Assembly (NCBI GenBank): GCA_963981505.1
Contig: CAXCEI010000030.1
Span: 1 to 19,056 of the forward strand
Direction: 5' to 3'
Length of the DNA: 19,056 nt
Origin: OPU3-GD-OMZ sp001901525
GTDB taxonomy: Bacteria > Pseudomonadota > Gammaproteobacteria > Methylococcales > Methylomonadaceae
The notes under the pieces are model-generated. The model saw only the letters and a list, made by a program, of their open reading frames with translations. It was not told the origin of the DNA and did no database searches. The stretch's first letter is position 1; each line of letters begins with the position of its first letter. The translations under genes were made by a program, and so were the position numbers. Below are positions 1-8,108 of this stretch, piece after piece.

Positions 1-578
1 ATGCCTTTTTTCTGGATACCCGCTTGCAGGAGTGGTTTGAGTGCGGATTTACTGACGGGTTGATTGTTAAAAAGTTTGGGATGATAGAGGCCAATGCCAC
101 TGAAAGTGTAGCGGGGAGAGGCGTTCTCTGTAATAAGGGTGTTTTTGATAGCAAAATCACCGTGAGGGTGATGCTCTGGATTAGGGACAAGAATGAGGTG
201 CGCTAAATCAATCGGTTGTTCTTTTAAAGTTGAAAAATTAAAGTCAGTAGCGATATCGCCGTTGACCACAATAAACGGTTTTTCACCGAGTAAGGGTAAG
301 GCATGGATAATACCGCCTGCAGTTTCCAGGGGATTGCTTCCTTCATCAGAGTAGTTTATTTTGGCATTAAAACGCTGGCCGTTGCCTAAGGTCTCTTTGA
401 TTTGTGCGCCGAGATAAGCAATATTGATGACTAAGTCTTGAAAGCCTTCGCTGACAAGACGTTCAATAGTGTATTCGATTAACGGCTTGCCTGCGACAGG
501 GAGTAAAGGTTTGGGGTGTTTATCGGTCAGTGGGCGAAGTCTTTTACCGCGGCCGGCAGCTAGAATCATGGCTTTCAT
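1..578 (-). CDS. murU: N-acetylmuramate-1-phosphate uridylyltransferase MurU (C-terminus cut by window edge)
   Basis: Minus-strand frame with no stop from the ATG at 578 to the window edge, about 192 codons, so the C-terminus is missing. The N-terminus reads MKAMILAAGRGKRLRPLTD, the nucleotide-binding signature of sugar-1-phosphate nucleotidyltransferases, followed by PKPLLPVAGKPLIEY. FIVVNGDI (about residues 99-106) supplies the metal-binding Asp region. In the family this cytoplasmic enzyme makes UDP-MurNAc from MurNAc-1-phosphate and UTP, completing a recycling route that bypasses de novo UDP-MurNAc synthesis and gives intrinsic fosfomycin tolerance in Pseudomonas. The choice of MurU over a generic glucose- or mannose-1-phosphate transferase rests on the amgK neighbour: its ATG overlaps the amgK TGA (ATGA, 575-578), implying translational coupling. 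Confidence 0.9.
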   Translation of the reverse strand, partial: MKAMILAAGRGKRLRPLTDKHPKPLLPVAGKPLIEYTIERLVSEGFQDLVINIAYLGAQIKETLGNGQRFNAKINYSDEGSNPLETAGGIIHALPLLGEKPFIVVNGDIATDFNFSTLKEQPIDLAHLILVPNPEHHPHGDFAIKNTLITENASPRYTFSGIGLYHPKLFNNQPVSKSALKPLLQAGIQKKG

Positions 579-1579
579 GACGGCAGATTTTTTGCCGGCA
601 GAACTTCATTTTTGAGTAACTGGCTGAATGATGATAGCTCGGGGTAATTATCGCTGATATGAATGACATAATTAAGGGTGCGTGGAATATCATTAATATA
701 ATTTTCTTTGTGGTCGCGTATTTTTAAACGCGAAAAAATACCGATTGCTTTCAGATGGCGCTGAAGTCCCATTAAGTCAAACCAACGGATAAATTGTGGT
801 AACTCACATTGCCAGCGTGGGTGGTTTTGTAATTGACGGTGGTACGCGGTAACCCAGTGTAAAACGTGTTGTTTGGGCCAGGTGATATAACAATCTCGTA
901 AAAGAGACACTAAATCGTAGCTGATAGGGCCGTGTACAGCATCTTGAAAATCAATAATGCCAGGGGAGTGTTCTTCGAGAATCATCAGGTTGCGGCTGTG
1001 AAAATCTCGATGGACGAAGACTTGTGGTTGTTCGAGTGCTGATTTAATCAGCAGTGTCCACGTACGATCTAATTCTCGATGTGTTGCTGGCGAGAGGGTG
1101 ATATCGAGAAGTTGAGTTAAAAACCAGTCTCTAAATAAGTCGAGTTCTTGATGCAATAAGGCGTGATTATAGGATGGCAGAGTATTTTGGGCGGGATTAA
1201 TATTTACTTGCATCTTGAGTAAAGCCTGCATAGCAGCCTTATAAAGCGTATCAACGGTTTTAGGTGTTAAGTGGTCCAGATAACAGGTGGATCCGAAATC
1301 ATCCAGTAGTAAAAATCCTTCACGGGTATTTTGGGCATAAATTTGAGGGGCTTTAAGGCCGTTTCGGGTCAGTAATTCGCTGATTTTTATAAAAGGCGTC
1401 AGGGCCTCTTTCTCCGGTGGGGCATCCATTACGATATGACTTCCTTGTGGGTGAACTATTCTGAAATAGCGTCGGAAACTGGCATCAGTTGAGGCGGGTT
1501 CAATGGCGGTATAGTTAAATTCTAGGGTATGACCTAACCAATGCTTAATGGCAGAAAGTCTTGAATCAGTGTTTGGCAT
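575..1579 (-). CDS. amgK: N-acetylmuramate/N-acetylglucosamine kinase AmgK
   Basis: A 334-residue aminoglycoside phosphotransferase (APH)-fold sugar kinase. The catalytic loop HRDFHSRN lies at residues 190-197 (D192 as base, N197 as metal ligand) and the DFG-equivalent IIDFQD at 208-213, followed by HGPISYDLVSLLRDCY, typical of the AmgK family. LLLDDFG at about 90-96 is the hinge-side motif. In the family it phosphorylates the anomeric position of MurNAc (and GlcNAc) with ATP, giving the substrate for MurU. It is first in a two-gene minus-strand unit, overlaps murU by 4 bp and is divergent from lptD across about 100 bp, an arrangement also known in Pseudomonas. Length is normal and no key residue is missing. 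The context makes a real aminoglycoside-modifying enzyme unlikely. Confidence 0.93.
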   Translation of the reverse strand: MPNTDSRLSAIKHWLGHTLEFNYTAIEPASTDASFRRYFRIVHPQGSHIVMDAPPEKEALTPFIKISELLTRNGLKAPQIYAQNTREGFLLLDDFGSTCYLDHLTPKTVDTLYKAAMQALLKMQVNINPAQNTLPSYNHALLHQELDLFRDWFLTQLLDITLSPATHRELDRTWTLLIKSALEQPQVFVHRDFHSRNLMILEEHSPGIIDFQDAVHGPISYDLVSLLRDCYITWPKQHVLHWVTAYHRQLQNHPRWQCELPQFIRWFDLMGLQRHLKAIGIFSRLKIRDHKENYINDIPRTLNYVIHISDNYPELSSFSQLLKNEVLPAKNLPS

Positions 1580-1586
1580 AAAAGGC

Positions 1587-1616
1587 TTGAATTAATTAAT
1601 TAAAGCGGCGGATAAA
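1587..1616 (+). promoter_or_regulatory. Candidate sigma70-type promoter for lptD
   Basis: TTGAAT at 1587-1592 and GATAAA at 1611-1616 are each 4/6 matches to the -35 and -10 boxes, separated by 18 bp. They lie in the divergent amgK/lptD gap and would give a leader of about 60 nt before the lptD ATG. No sigma-E-type GGAACTT/TCNAA pair, as used at E. coli lptD-surA, was recognised. Weak motif evidence only; the region is AT-rich, so chance matches are likely. Confidence 0.25.
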
Positions 1617-1626
1617 TTACTGTAAG

Positions 1627-1638
1627 ATACTATAGTAT
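1627..1638. promoter_or_regulatory. Perfect 12-bp palindrome in the amgK/lptD divergent gap
   Basis: ATACTATAGTAT is perfectly self-complementary and sits midway between the amgK and lptD starts. It could be an operator, or it could contain overlapping -10-like elements (TACTAT, TATAGT) on both strands. It may also be chance in AT-rich DNA; no regulator is identifiable. Confidence 0.3.
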
Positions 1639-1681
1639 TTGATTTAGTACAGCTCAGCTAATAAAAAAACTATCGGTATTT

Positions 1682-4420
1682 ATGTTTCCTCGATTATGCG
1701 TTGTTTTATGTCTTTTGTTTTATAACGTACCAGCGTTATCACAGGAGGCTACAGCAGGCTGGAGTTGCCAGCAAAAAAAAGGCAGTCAAGAATGGTTGTG
1801 TGTCACCGGTCCGGAACTTAAGGGGAGACCTTTAACTGAATCAAAAAAAATCTCACCGACTATCACTGAATTAGTGCTGCCAGAGGCGGCATATATTCCG
1901 ACTGTTTTAAAAGAATCCACGCCGGTAAAGTTACCTCCTGGAACGATTGCCAAGCGTCCGGGATGGACTTGTCTGCCTGAGGATGAGGATAAAACCTGGG
2001 GTTGTAGTTTAATGGGGCGTGACCCTCAAGGGGAGGGGCGAGTGGTGGCTGATGATGACTTTAAGTCATCGGTATTGGCACCTGCGTTTGCTGTTGCACA
2101 GGAAGATATTTTTAAAATGATGCAAGGCGATTTGAAATATGACCCGTGGGAAAATTGTGAACGTTTGCCGGTCAATCGCCAAGATTTTGCAGTCGATGAG
2201 CCGTTCCGTTTAAGATCACCTCTGGTTATTGAAGGAGATTCAGCAGAGTCCTTTGATAATGAAGTGACGACCTTTGTCGGTAATGTTGAAATGATTCGGG
2301 CCGACCAACGCACTCTCTCTGATAAAGCCTCCTTAGATAAAGTCTCTAATACTATTGATGCGCAAGGCAATGTTTATTACCGCGCGGATGATATATCTTT
2401 TTACAGTGATACTTCGTTTATGAAGTTAGCAACCGATGAATCACGGCTAAGAAAGGCCTTGTTTATAGCCCCGGGTTCAAGAACGCGGGGTACGGCAGAT
2501 GTGGTTTACCGTGAAAGTGAATTCTTAACACGCTATAAAAATGTCGCTTATACCACTTGTAAACCGGGTAATCAGGATTGGGTCGTGCATGCGCAGCGAG
2601 TAAAATTGAATAAGCAAACCGGTAAAGGCGCAGCTAAACATGCCTGGCTTGAATTTAAGGGGGTGCCGGTTTTTTATACCCCTTATTTTGCTTTTCCAAT
2701 TGATGACCGGCGGGTTTCGGGTTTTTTAAATGCCGCTTGGGATAATACCGAGAAAAATGGTTTAGATTTTACCGTGCCGTATTACTGGAATATTGCACCT
2801 AATTACGATGCGGTGCTAAGGCCGCGTTATATGTCCGAGCGCGGTTTAATGCTAGCCGGTGATTTTCGTTACTTAACCGCGTCAAGTAAAGGTGAATTTT
2901 CAGGTGAATTTTTAATCAGTGATAATAAGGCGACCGCATTGGATGAGGTTACAGCCAATTCACATAAGGATAAACAACGAGGCAATTTTAAGTGGCGAAA
3001 TAACAGCCGTTGGGCGCCTGATTTAATGACCGGCGATAGTCTAGCCTTTGATATTGATCTTAATTATTTGTCAGATGATGACTACTATAATGAGTTGGCT
3101 AATTCCTTTACGGTGACTCAAAGCACCCAAATGGAAAGTTTTAGTCAGTTGCAGTATAAAACCGATGAACTCCTACTATCAGGGAAGGTGCAACATTTTC
3201 GGACACTAGATCATAGTGATGATAAACCGTATACGCGGTTACCTAAGATCGATTTTAATGTAAATAAGACATTGGATTTTGAATCTTTTTCTCTTGACGT
3301 AGCGGCTGAAAATGAATTTGTCTATTTTGATAAAAACAGCGGTGATACCGGGTCTCGTATCAATTTAAAGCCCAGTTTGAGTCTGCCTTTGCAGATAGCA
3401 GGCCTTAATATGACGCCAAAGGTATCGGTGCAGCATACCCAGTATTGGTTAGAGAATACCACCAGTAACACAACAACTGAATACAGTCGCACGCTGCCTA
3501 TTGTCAGTATGGACACGCGCTTTGTGCTTGATAAGGAATATGAGGACGTGTTGGGACTAAACCTGATGCATGCAATAGAGCCACGGGCATACTATTTATA
3601 TATTCCAGAGGAGGTTCAAAGTAATCCTATATTTGATACGAGTCTTTCAGATTTTAATAGTGGGCAGTTATTTAGAGAGAATCGTTTTAATGGCGTTGAC
3701 CGGTTAGGGGATGCAAATCAAGTTACCCTCGGGCTGACAACGCGGCTTGCGAATACGGATACCGGACTTGATTTGGCTAAATTGACTGTGGGGCAGATTT
3801 ATTATTTTAGGGACCGGACAGTAGTGCTTCCATCTTCTTGTTCTGATGGTGTTTCGATTGATGAAAACATATGTGAAATTGCAGGTAAAAAATGGACTCC
3901 TGCGGGTTCAATAGGGTCGAGTAATTATTCACCGGTTATTGCAGAGTTGAGTGGTGCCATGAACGCGCAGTTAACCTATAAAGCCAATCTCTTTTGGGAT
4001 GTGGACAGCCAAGATATTAATCGTGGTAGCGCTTCGTTAGCGTATCGCGGCGAAGACCGGGAGATTGTGAATGTAGGTTATAATTACCGAAAAAATAGTA
4101 TTATTCAAAGTGATCTGTCGTTTCTGTGGCCGGTCTATGATGACTGGAGCGTCTTTGGCGGCTGGGTTTATTCGCTGAAAGATAATATGTCGACTGAAAT
4201 GTTTGCAGGACTCGAGAAAGAAAACTGTTGTTGGCGGTTTAGGGTGTTAGGAAAGCGTTATGCGAATGCGAATGTTAATACGGTTACGACGATCGATAAT
4301 GAACGATACGATACGGGGTTATTTGTGCAATTAGAACTGAAAGGCTTAACGGGGTTAGGGGATAAACTGGATGCCTTCTTGGAACAAGAATTACCGGGCT
4401 ATCAATCGCCTGCGCAATAA
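1682..4420 (+). CDS. lptD: LPS-assembly outer-membrane protein LptD
   Basis: A 912-residue outer-membrane beta-barrel that, with lipoprotein LptE, inserts lipopolysaccharide into the outer leaflet. A signal peptide (about 1-20, LCVVLCLLFYNVPALSQ) is followed by a cysteine-rich N-terminal region, an OstA/LptA-like periplasmic domain (about 180-290) and the barrel. Family landmarks include VFYTPYFAFPIDDRRVSGF, PYYWNIAPNYDAVLRPRYM and the adjacent C849-C850 (NCCWRFRV). C293 (TTCKPGN) matches the family's second conserved cysteine; long-range disulfides between N-terminal and barrel cysteines gate LptD maturation. Unusual here: N-terminal cysteines C29, C40, C97, C108 and C159, the first four arranged as two copies of one motif, and an extra pair C720/C731 in a barrel loop. 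No strong Shine-Dalgarno is visible before the ATG. surA follows directly. Confidence 0.97.
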   Translation: MFPRLCVVLCLLFYNVPALSQEATAGWSCQQKKGSQEWLCVTGPELKGRPLTESKKISPTITELVLPEAAYIPTVLKESTPVKLPPGTIAKRPGWTCLPEDEDKTWGCSLMGRDPQGEGRVVADDDFKSSVLAPAFAVAQEDIFKMMQGDLKYDPWENCERLPVNRQDFAVDEPFRLRSPLVIEGDSAESFDNEVTTFVGNVEMIRADQRTLSDKASLDKVSNTIDAQGNVYYRADDISFYSDTSFMKLATDESRLRKALFIAPGSRTRGTADVVYRESEFLTRYKNVAYTTCKPGNQDWVVHAQRVKLNKQTGKGAAKHAWLEFKGVPVFYTPYFAFPIDDRRVSGFLNAAWDNTEKNGLDFTVPYYWNIAPNYDAVLRPRYMSERGLMLAGDFRYLTASSKGEFSGEFLISDNKATALDEVTANSHKDKQRGNFKWRNNSRWAPDLMTGDSLAFDIDLNYLSDDDYYNELANSFTVTQSTQMESFSQLQYKTDELLLSGKVQHFRTLDHSDDKPYTRLPKIDFNVNKTLDFESFSLDVAAENEFVYFDKNSGDTGSRINLKPSLSLPLQIAGLNMTPKVSVQHTQYWLENTTSNTTTEYSRTLPIVSMDTRFVLDKEYEDVLGLNLMHAIEPRAYYLYIPEEVQSNPIFDTSLSDFNSGQLFRENRFNGVDRLGDANQVTLGLTTRLANTDTGLDLAKLTVGQIYYFRDRTVVLPSSCSDGVSIDENICEIAGKKWTPAGSIGSSNYSPVIAELSGAMNAQLTYKANLFWDVDSQDINRGSASLAYRGEDREIVNVGYNYRKNSIIQSDLSFLWPVYDDWSVFGGWVYSLKDNMSTEMFAGLEKENCCWRFRVLGKRYANANVNTVTTIDNERYDTGLFVQLELKGLTGLGDKLDAFLEQELPGYQSPAQ

Positions 4421-4441
4421 TAAATGAGAGATGGATATTTA

Positions 4442-5734
4442 ATGGATAATGCAGTGCGATTTTTGATCGCGGTTACTTTTATGTTGGCAGTTTCCAGTGT
4501 TCGTGCCGAGGCTGAATACCTTGATGGCATTATGGCAGTGGTTGAAGATGCTATTATTCTTGAAAGTGATTTGGCCCGTGAAACGCATGCGGTGATGCAG
4601 AATATGCAAGCAGACAGCGCCAATATGCCGCCTGTGTTTATTGTGCGTAAGCAAATCTTAGATCGTATGGTGATCGAGAAATTGCAATTATTGATAGCTG
4701 AACGAATGGGGATCCGTATAACCGATACCGTTTTGCAACAGGCTGTTAGTGATATTGCCGCACGAAACCAGTTAAGCCTTGATGATTTTCGTGCCCAATT
4801 AGAACGTCAACGCATCAGTTATCAGAGTTTTGTAGAAAATGTTAAAAAAGAAATTACGATTAGCCAATTACGAGGTCGCGAGGTCGCAAGCCATGTCAAA
4901 GTGAGTGAACGTGAAATTGATCATTTTATGGAAACACAAAGCCAAGAGGGCAGTGAGAATGTTCAATATCATTTACGTCATATTCTCGTCGCTCTGCCTG
5001 AACAAGCGAATGCGGCGGATATAAAAAATGCCAAAGATAAAGCTAATCGGTTACTTGAAAAGTTACAGCACGGGGGTGATTTCAAGCAAATTGCGATGAC
5101 AGAATCTGATGGTGGGCAAGCCTTATCGGGCGGTGATTTGGGTTGGCGTTCTTTAGCGCAGGTTCCCAGTGTTTTTGTTGAACAAACGAGAGCTTTGTCG
5201 GCAGGGCAGGTCGGCCCATTAATTCGCAGTCCCAGTGGTTTTCATATTATTAAGATGGCGGAATTAAAGGGCCGGTCAAAACATATGATTACCCAGACAC
5301 AGGCGCGTCATATTTTAATTAAGTTGAATGAACTCATTAACGACCAAGAAGCGCAAAAGCGGTTGTTAGCCTTAAAAGACCGTGTTGAAAATGGAGATGA
5401 TTTTGCTGTTTTGGCGCGCTCTCACTCTGATGATAAGGCCTCGGCATTGAAAGGCGGGAGTCTAGGGTGGGTGAGCCCGGGTTATTTGGTTCCGCCCTTT
5501 GAAGAGGCAATGAATAAATTGGCAGTTAATGCGCTCAGCGCGCCGGTGCAAACGCAATTTGGCTGGCATTTGATTCAGGTTTTAGAGCGGCAAGACCGTG
5601 ATAATAGCGTGGAGTATAAGAGAAGTCGTGCCCGTGAACAAATTCGCCAGCGTAAAATAGAAGAAGAAACAGAACTTTGGTTGCGCCGATTACGTGATGA
5701 AGCTTTTGTAGATATTAGATTGGAGAAACTTTGA
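4442..5734 (+). CDS. surA: Periplasmic chaperone and peptidyl-prolyl isomerase SurA
   Basis: A 430-residue periplasmic chaperone that escorts outer-membrane proteins, including LptD, to the BAM complex. The ATG at 4442 is preferred over the in-frame ATG at 4424: it gives a compact signal peptide (MDNAVRFLIAVTFMLAVSS, cleavage near VRA-EA) and has GAGAG about 10 nt upstream, whereas the earlier ATG has no ribosome site. The N-terminal chaperone domain starts at EYLDGIMAVVEDAIILESDL. Two parvulin (PpiC) domains follow at about 175-276 (RHILVAL...GGDLGW) and 287-384 (RHILIKL...GGSLGW), then a C-terminal helix. Length is normal. It begins about 20 bp after the lptD stop, matching the lptD-surA operon of other gammaproteobacteria. 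Unlike E. coli, pdxA and ksgA do not follow. Confidence 0.96.
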   Translation: MDNAVRFLIAVTFMLAVSSVRAEAEYLDGIMAVVEDAIILESDLARETHAVMQNMQADSANMPPVFIVRKQILDRMVIEKLQLLIAERMGIRITDTVLQQAVSDIAARNQLSLDDFRAQLERQRISYQSFVENVKKEITISQLRGREVASHVKVSEREIDHFMETQSQEGSENVQYHLRHILVALPEQANAADIKNAKDKANRLLEKLQHGGDFKQIAMTESDGGQALSGGDLGWRSLAQVPSVFVEQTRALSAGQVGPLIRSPSGFHIIKMAELKGRSKHMITQTQARHILIKLNELINDQEAQKRLLALKDRVENGDDFAVLARSHSDDKASALKGGSLGWVSPGYLVPPFEEAMNKLAVNALSAPVQTQFGWHLIQVLERQDRDNSVEYKRSRAREQIRQRKIEEETELWLRRLRDEAFVDIRLEKL

Positions 5735-5770
5735 GCATTTATTGGGGTTATTGCATTTTAGACAATTGCT

Positions 5771-6364
5771 ATGGACAGTAAAATACCACCACAATTAAGG
5801 GTTAAATTAAAAGCCCATTTAAAAAAGCCTTTGCAGCGCATTATTAAACGGAAAAGTATGGATGATTGGGTGCTGTTAGTTGAGGATATTTCCAAGGAGT
5901 TGGATATTAGTATCGTGCACTGTGCAGCAGCATTTGCACAACTTAATGAGAGTAATTTTCAAAGACGTAGTGTTATAAAAGAGGTGACTACACAACTTCC
6001 GGCGATGGGGGTTGTGACCGCTCAAACGGATAAAATGATCCCTTATCGTCTTGAAATAGGTTTCAATCAACAGGTTTCGATCGATGCGCTAAAGCAATTT
6101 TTAGTCGATGAGGCCGGCGTTGAAAGGGATAAAATTGAGATTGTTGAGTTTTTAGCTAACCATACCCGTGTTAATTTGCCGGAGGGTATGCCGAATGATA
6201 TTTTTCAGCACTTGAAGTCTGCTTGTCTTAATCGCAGAGCATTGAAAATAACCTGTTTAGGGGTCAGTCAAGGAACCGGAAAATCATTTAAGAGCCGACC
6301 TAACAGGCGCTCTAAGAAACACTGGAATAAGGGTAAAGGTAATCCTGTTAAGGAAGAACGGTAG
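5771..6364 (+). CDS. Stand-alone DbpA/CsdA-type RNA-binding protein lacking a helicase core
   Basis: A 197-residue basic protein. Residues about 90-163 (MIPYRLEIG near 89-97, then VNLPEGMPNDIFQHLK near 134-149) look like the DbpA-type RNA-binding domain (RRM-like) that ends DEAD-box helicases such as DbpA and CsdA/DeaD. Residues about 8-62 (LKKPLQRIIKRKSMDDWVLL, then ISIVHCAAAFAQL) resemble the helical linker/dimerisation segment preceding that domain in CsdA. Residues 164-197 form a Lys/Arg/Gly/Ser-rich tail like DeaD tails. No DEAD box, Walker or helicase motif is present, and only 36 bp separate it from surA, so no helicase core precedes it. Likely a cytoplasmic RNA-binding protein; target and role are unknown. 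The start at 5771 is the only plausible ATG, although its Shine-Dalgarno is weak (GGGG about 16 nt upstream). Confidence 0.75.
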   Translation: MDSKIPPQLRVKLKAHLKKPLQRIIKRKSMDDWVLLVEDISKELDISIVHCAAAFAQLNESNFQRRSVIKEVTTQLPAMGVVTAQTDKMIPYRLEIGFNQQVSIDALKQFLVDEAGVERDKIEIVEFLANHTRVNLPEGMPNDIFQHLKSACLNRRALKITCLGVSQGTGKSFKSRPNRRSKKHWNKGKGNPVKEER

Positions 6365-6420
6365 AACCCCCTGAGTGCTTATCTACGAGCGAATTATAGA
6401 TCATAAAATATAGGATATAA

Positions 6421-7596
6421 ATGCAAATACAATATATTAATACCCCTGAGAAATTAGCGGTTCTTTGTCAAGACTTAGCCGGTGCCCCTTGGCTGGCTCT
6501 TGATACGGAGTTCTTACGGGAGAAGACCTATTATTCTAAATTTTGTTTGTTACAGATAGCAACGCCTTCATTGGTCGCTTGTGTTGATCCGTTGGCATTA
6601 GAGACCATTGATAATCTCTTAGATATTATTTATAACCCTGAAGTAGTTAAGGTTTTTCATTCAGCGCGGCAGGATTTAGAAATTTTTTATCATTTGCGAG
6701 GTTCATTACCTACGCCGGTATTTGATACGCAAGTTGCTGCACCCTTGTTAGGGTTTCAGGATAATCCCGGATATGCGATGTTAGTGTCAAGTTGGTTAAA
6801 TGTTAATTTAACGAAAGAACATACCCGTACAGATTGGAGTAGTCGGCCACTTTCCGAAGGTCAGATTGCCTATGCTGCGGATGATGTGATTTATTTGGCT
6901 GAAATTTATCAACGAATGCTTAAAAAGTTAACCGATTTAGGTCGTTTGACTTGGTTGAAAGATGATTTTGATCATTTGAGTGACGTGACTGTTTATCAGG
7001 CAAATCCTGAGCTAGCGTGGTTGAAAATAAGAGGCTTAAAGAAGTTAACTAAAAAACAATTATCGGTCGCTCAAAGTTTAGCGCAGTGGCGTGAACGTAG
7101 TGCTCAGCAAGAGAACAGGCCGCGAAATTGGTTATTAAGGGATGATTTGATTATTGATCTTGCCAGATTGCAGCCTAATAAGATTGGTGAGTTGATTAAG
7201 GTACGTAACCTTCACGAACGTACAGTTAAGCGTCACGGCCATGAGTTATGCGCATTGATACAGCAGGCTGTTCAGGAAGAGCCTGTTCCGAGGGTGGCGA
7301 CGGTAACTAATGCAGATAAAAATCATCATCATGATGCCATTGTGGATGTTCTGAATGCGGTCGTTCGTATCAGAGCGAAAGAAAACTCTATAAGCGCCAG
7401 TGTATTAGCAAGTCGTAAACAATTAGATGAATTGCTGCAAAATGCTTCTGAAAGTTGTTTATTGCAGGGGTGGCGCGCTAGTATGGTGGGTAATGAATTA
7501 TTGGCTATTATTTCAGGGGAGTTGTGGGTCGGTGTTGCTGCAGATACTATTCAAATTGCTTCACCTGAAGAAATTAGTAACAACCCTGGTCAGTAA
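6421..7596 (+). CDS. rnd: Ribonuclease D
   Basis: A 391-residue DEDDy-family 3'-5' exoribonuclease that trims tRNA precursors and other stable RNAs. Catalytic residues are visible: D28 and E30 (LALDTEF), D85 (FHSARQDLE) and Y151 with D155 (YAADD). An HRDC domain follows at about 211-290 (LSVAQSLAQWRERSAQ, then RPRNWLLRDDLIIDLA). Length is close to the E. coli enzyme. The start is supported by AGGA 6 nt upstream of the ATG. It lies 56 bp after the RNA-binding protein gene and its TAA overlaps the next ATG by one base (TAATG), so it is probably cotranscribed with both neighbours. Confidence 0.95.
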   Translation: MQIQYINTPEKLAVLCQDLAGAPWLALDTEFLREKTYYSKFCLLQIATPSLVACVDPLALETIDNLLDIIYNPEVVKVFHSARQDLEIFYHLRGSLPTPVFDTQVAAPLLGFQDNPGYAMLVSSWLNVNLTKEHTRTDWSSRPLSEGQIAYAADDVIYLAEIYQRMLKKLTDLGRLTWLKDDFDHLSDVTVYQANPELAWLKIRGLKKLTKKQLSVAQSLAQWRERSAQQENRPRNWLLRDDLIIDLARLQPNKIGELIKVRNLHERTVKRHGHELCALIQQAVQEEPVPRVATVTNADKNHHHDAIVDVLNAVVRIRAKENSISASVLASRKQLDELLQNASESCLLQGWRASMVGNELLAIISGELWVGVAADTIQIASPEEISNNPGQ

Positions 7597-8075
7597 TGGT
7601 TAAAGCGGAACAGCCCTCAATAGAAAATGCATTTAATGTAGCGCAGGTTCGGTTAATTAATAACAGTTATACGCGGGTTTTAGGCGAGGCATTGTTATTC
7701 GGTTATCAAAATGAAAGAGCGTTGGCAGAGGCGCTCTTTGAGGCCCCCTTTGTAGTTATTTCCCATGATGTTGCCAGCGATCCGGTGTTTAATTACGGTA
7801 ATCAAATGGCGCTTTCATTATTTGAAGTGACTTGGGCTGAACTGGTGAGTTTACCTTCACGCTTTTCGGCTGAGTCGGTAGTTCAAGAAGAGCGATCAGA
7901 CTTATTAGAGCGCGTAAAAAAAGACGGGTTTATTGCTGATTACCACGGTATTAGAGTGTCTAAAACAGGTCGTCGTTTTCATATAGACAGGGCTGTTGTC
8001 TGGAATCTTTTTGATGACCTAGGTGCTTATCAAGGGCAAGCGGCTTGTTTTAAAGAATGGCGCTTTCTTGATTAA
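7596..8075 (+). CDS. MEKHLA (PAS-like) domain protein
   Basis: A 159-residue soluble protein made almost entirely of a MEKHLA-type PAS-like fold: FEAPFVVISHDVASDPVFNY and GNQMALSLFEVTWAELVSLP in the N-terminal half, GIRVSKTGRRFHIDRAVVWN and a final G-QAACFKEW segment in the C-terminal half. No kinase, HTH, GGDEF or membrane segment is attached, so if it senses anything it must act through a partner. Bacterial single-domain MEKHLA proteins have no well-defined function known to me. The ATG overlaps the rnd stop by one base, suggesting coupled translation with RNase D, and a strong terminator follows 33 bp after the stop. Confidence 0.8.
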   Translation: MVKAEQPSIENAFNVAQVRLINNSYTRVLGEALLFGYQNERALAEALFEAPFVVISHDVASDPVFNYGNQMALSLFEVTWAELVSLPSRFSAESVVQEERSDLLERVKKDGFIADYHGIRVSKTGRRFHIDRAVVWNLFDDLGAYQGQAACFKEWRFLD

Positions 8076-8108
8076 AATGATCTGTTAGGCAGTAAATGGT
8101 AGGGCCAT

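Noticed and set aside
575..1579. Aminoglycoside resistance phosphotransferase
   Set aside because: The fold is shared, but coupling to murU and divergence from lptD match the AmgK locus.
2026..2370. Antisense open frame inside lptD
   Set aside because: It lacks recognisable features and lies entirely within a strongly conserved gene, so it is a shadow frame.
4424..4441. Upstream ATG as the surA start
   Set aside because: It places charged residues MRDGYL ahead of a good signal peptide and has no Shine-Dalgarno; ATG 4442 is better supported.
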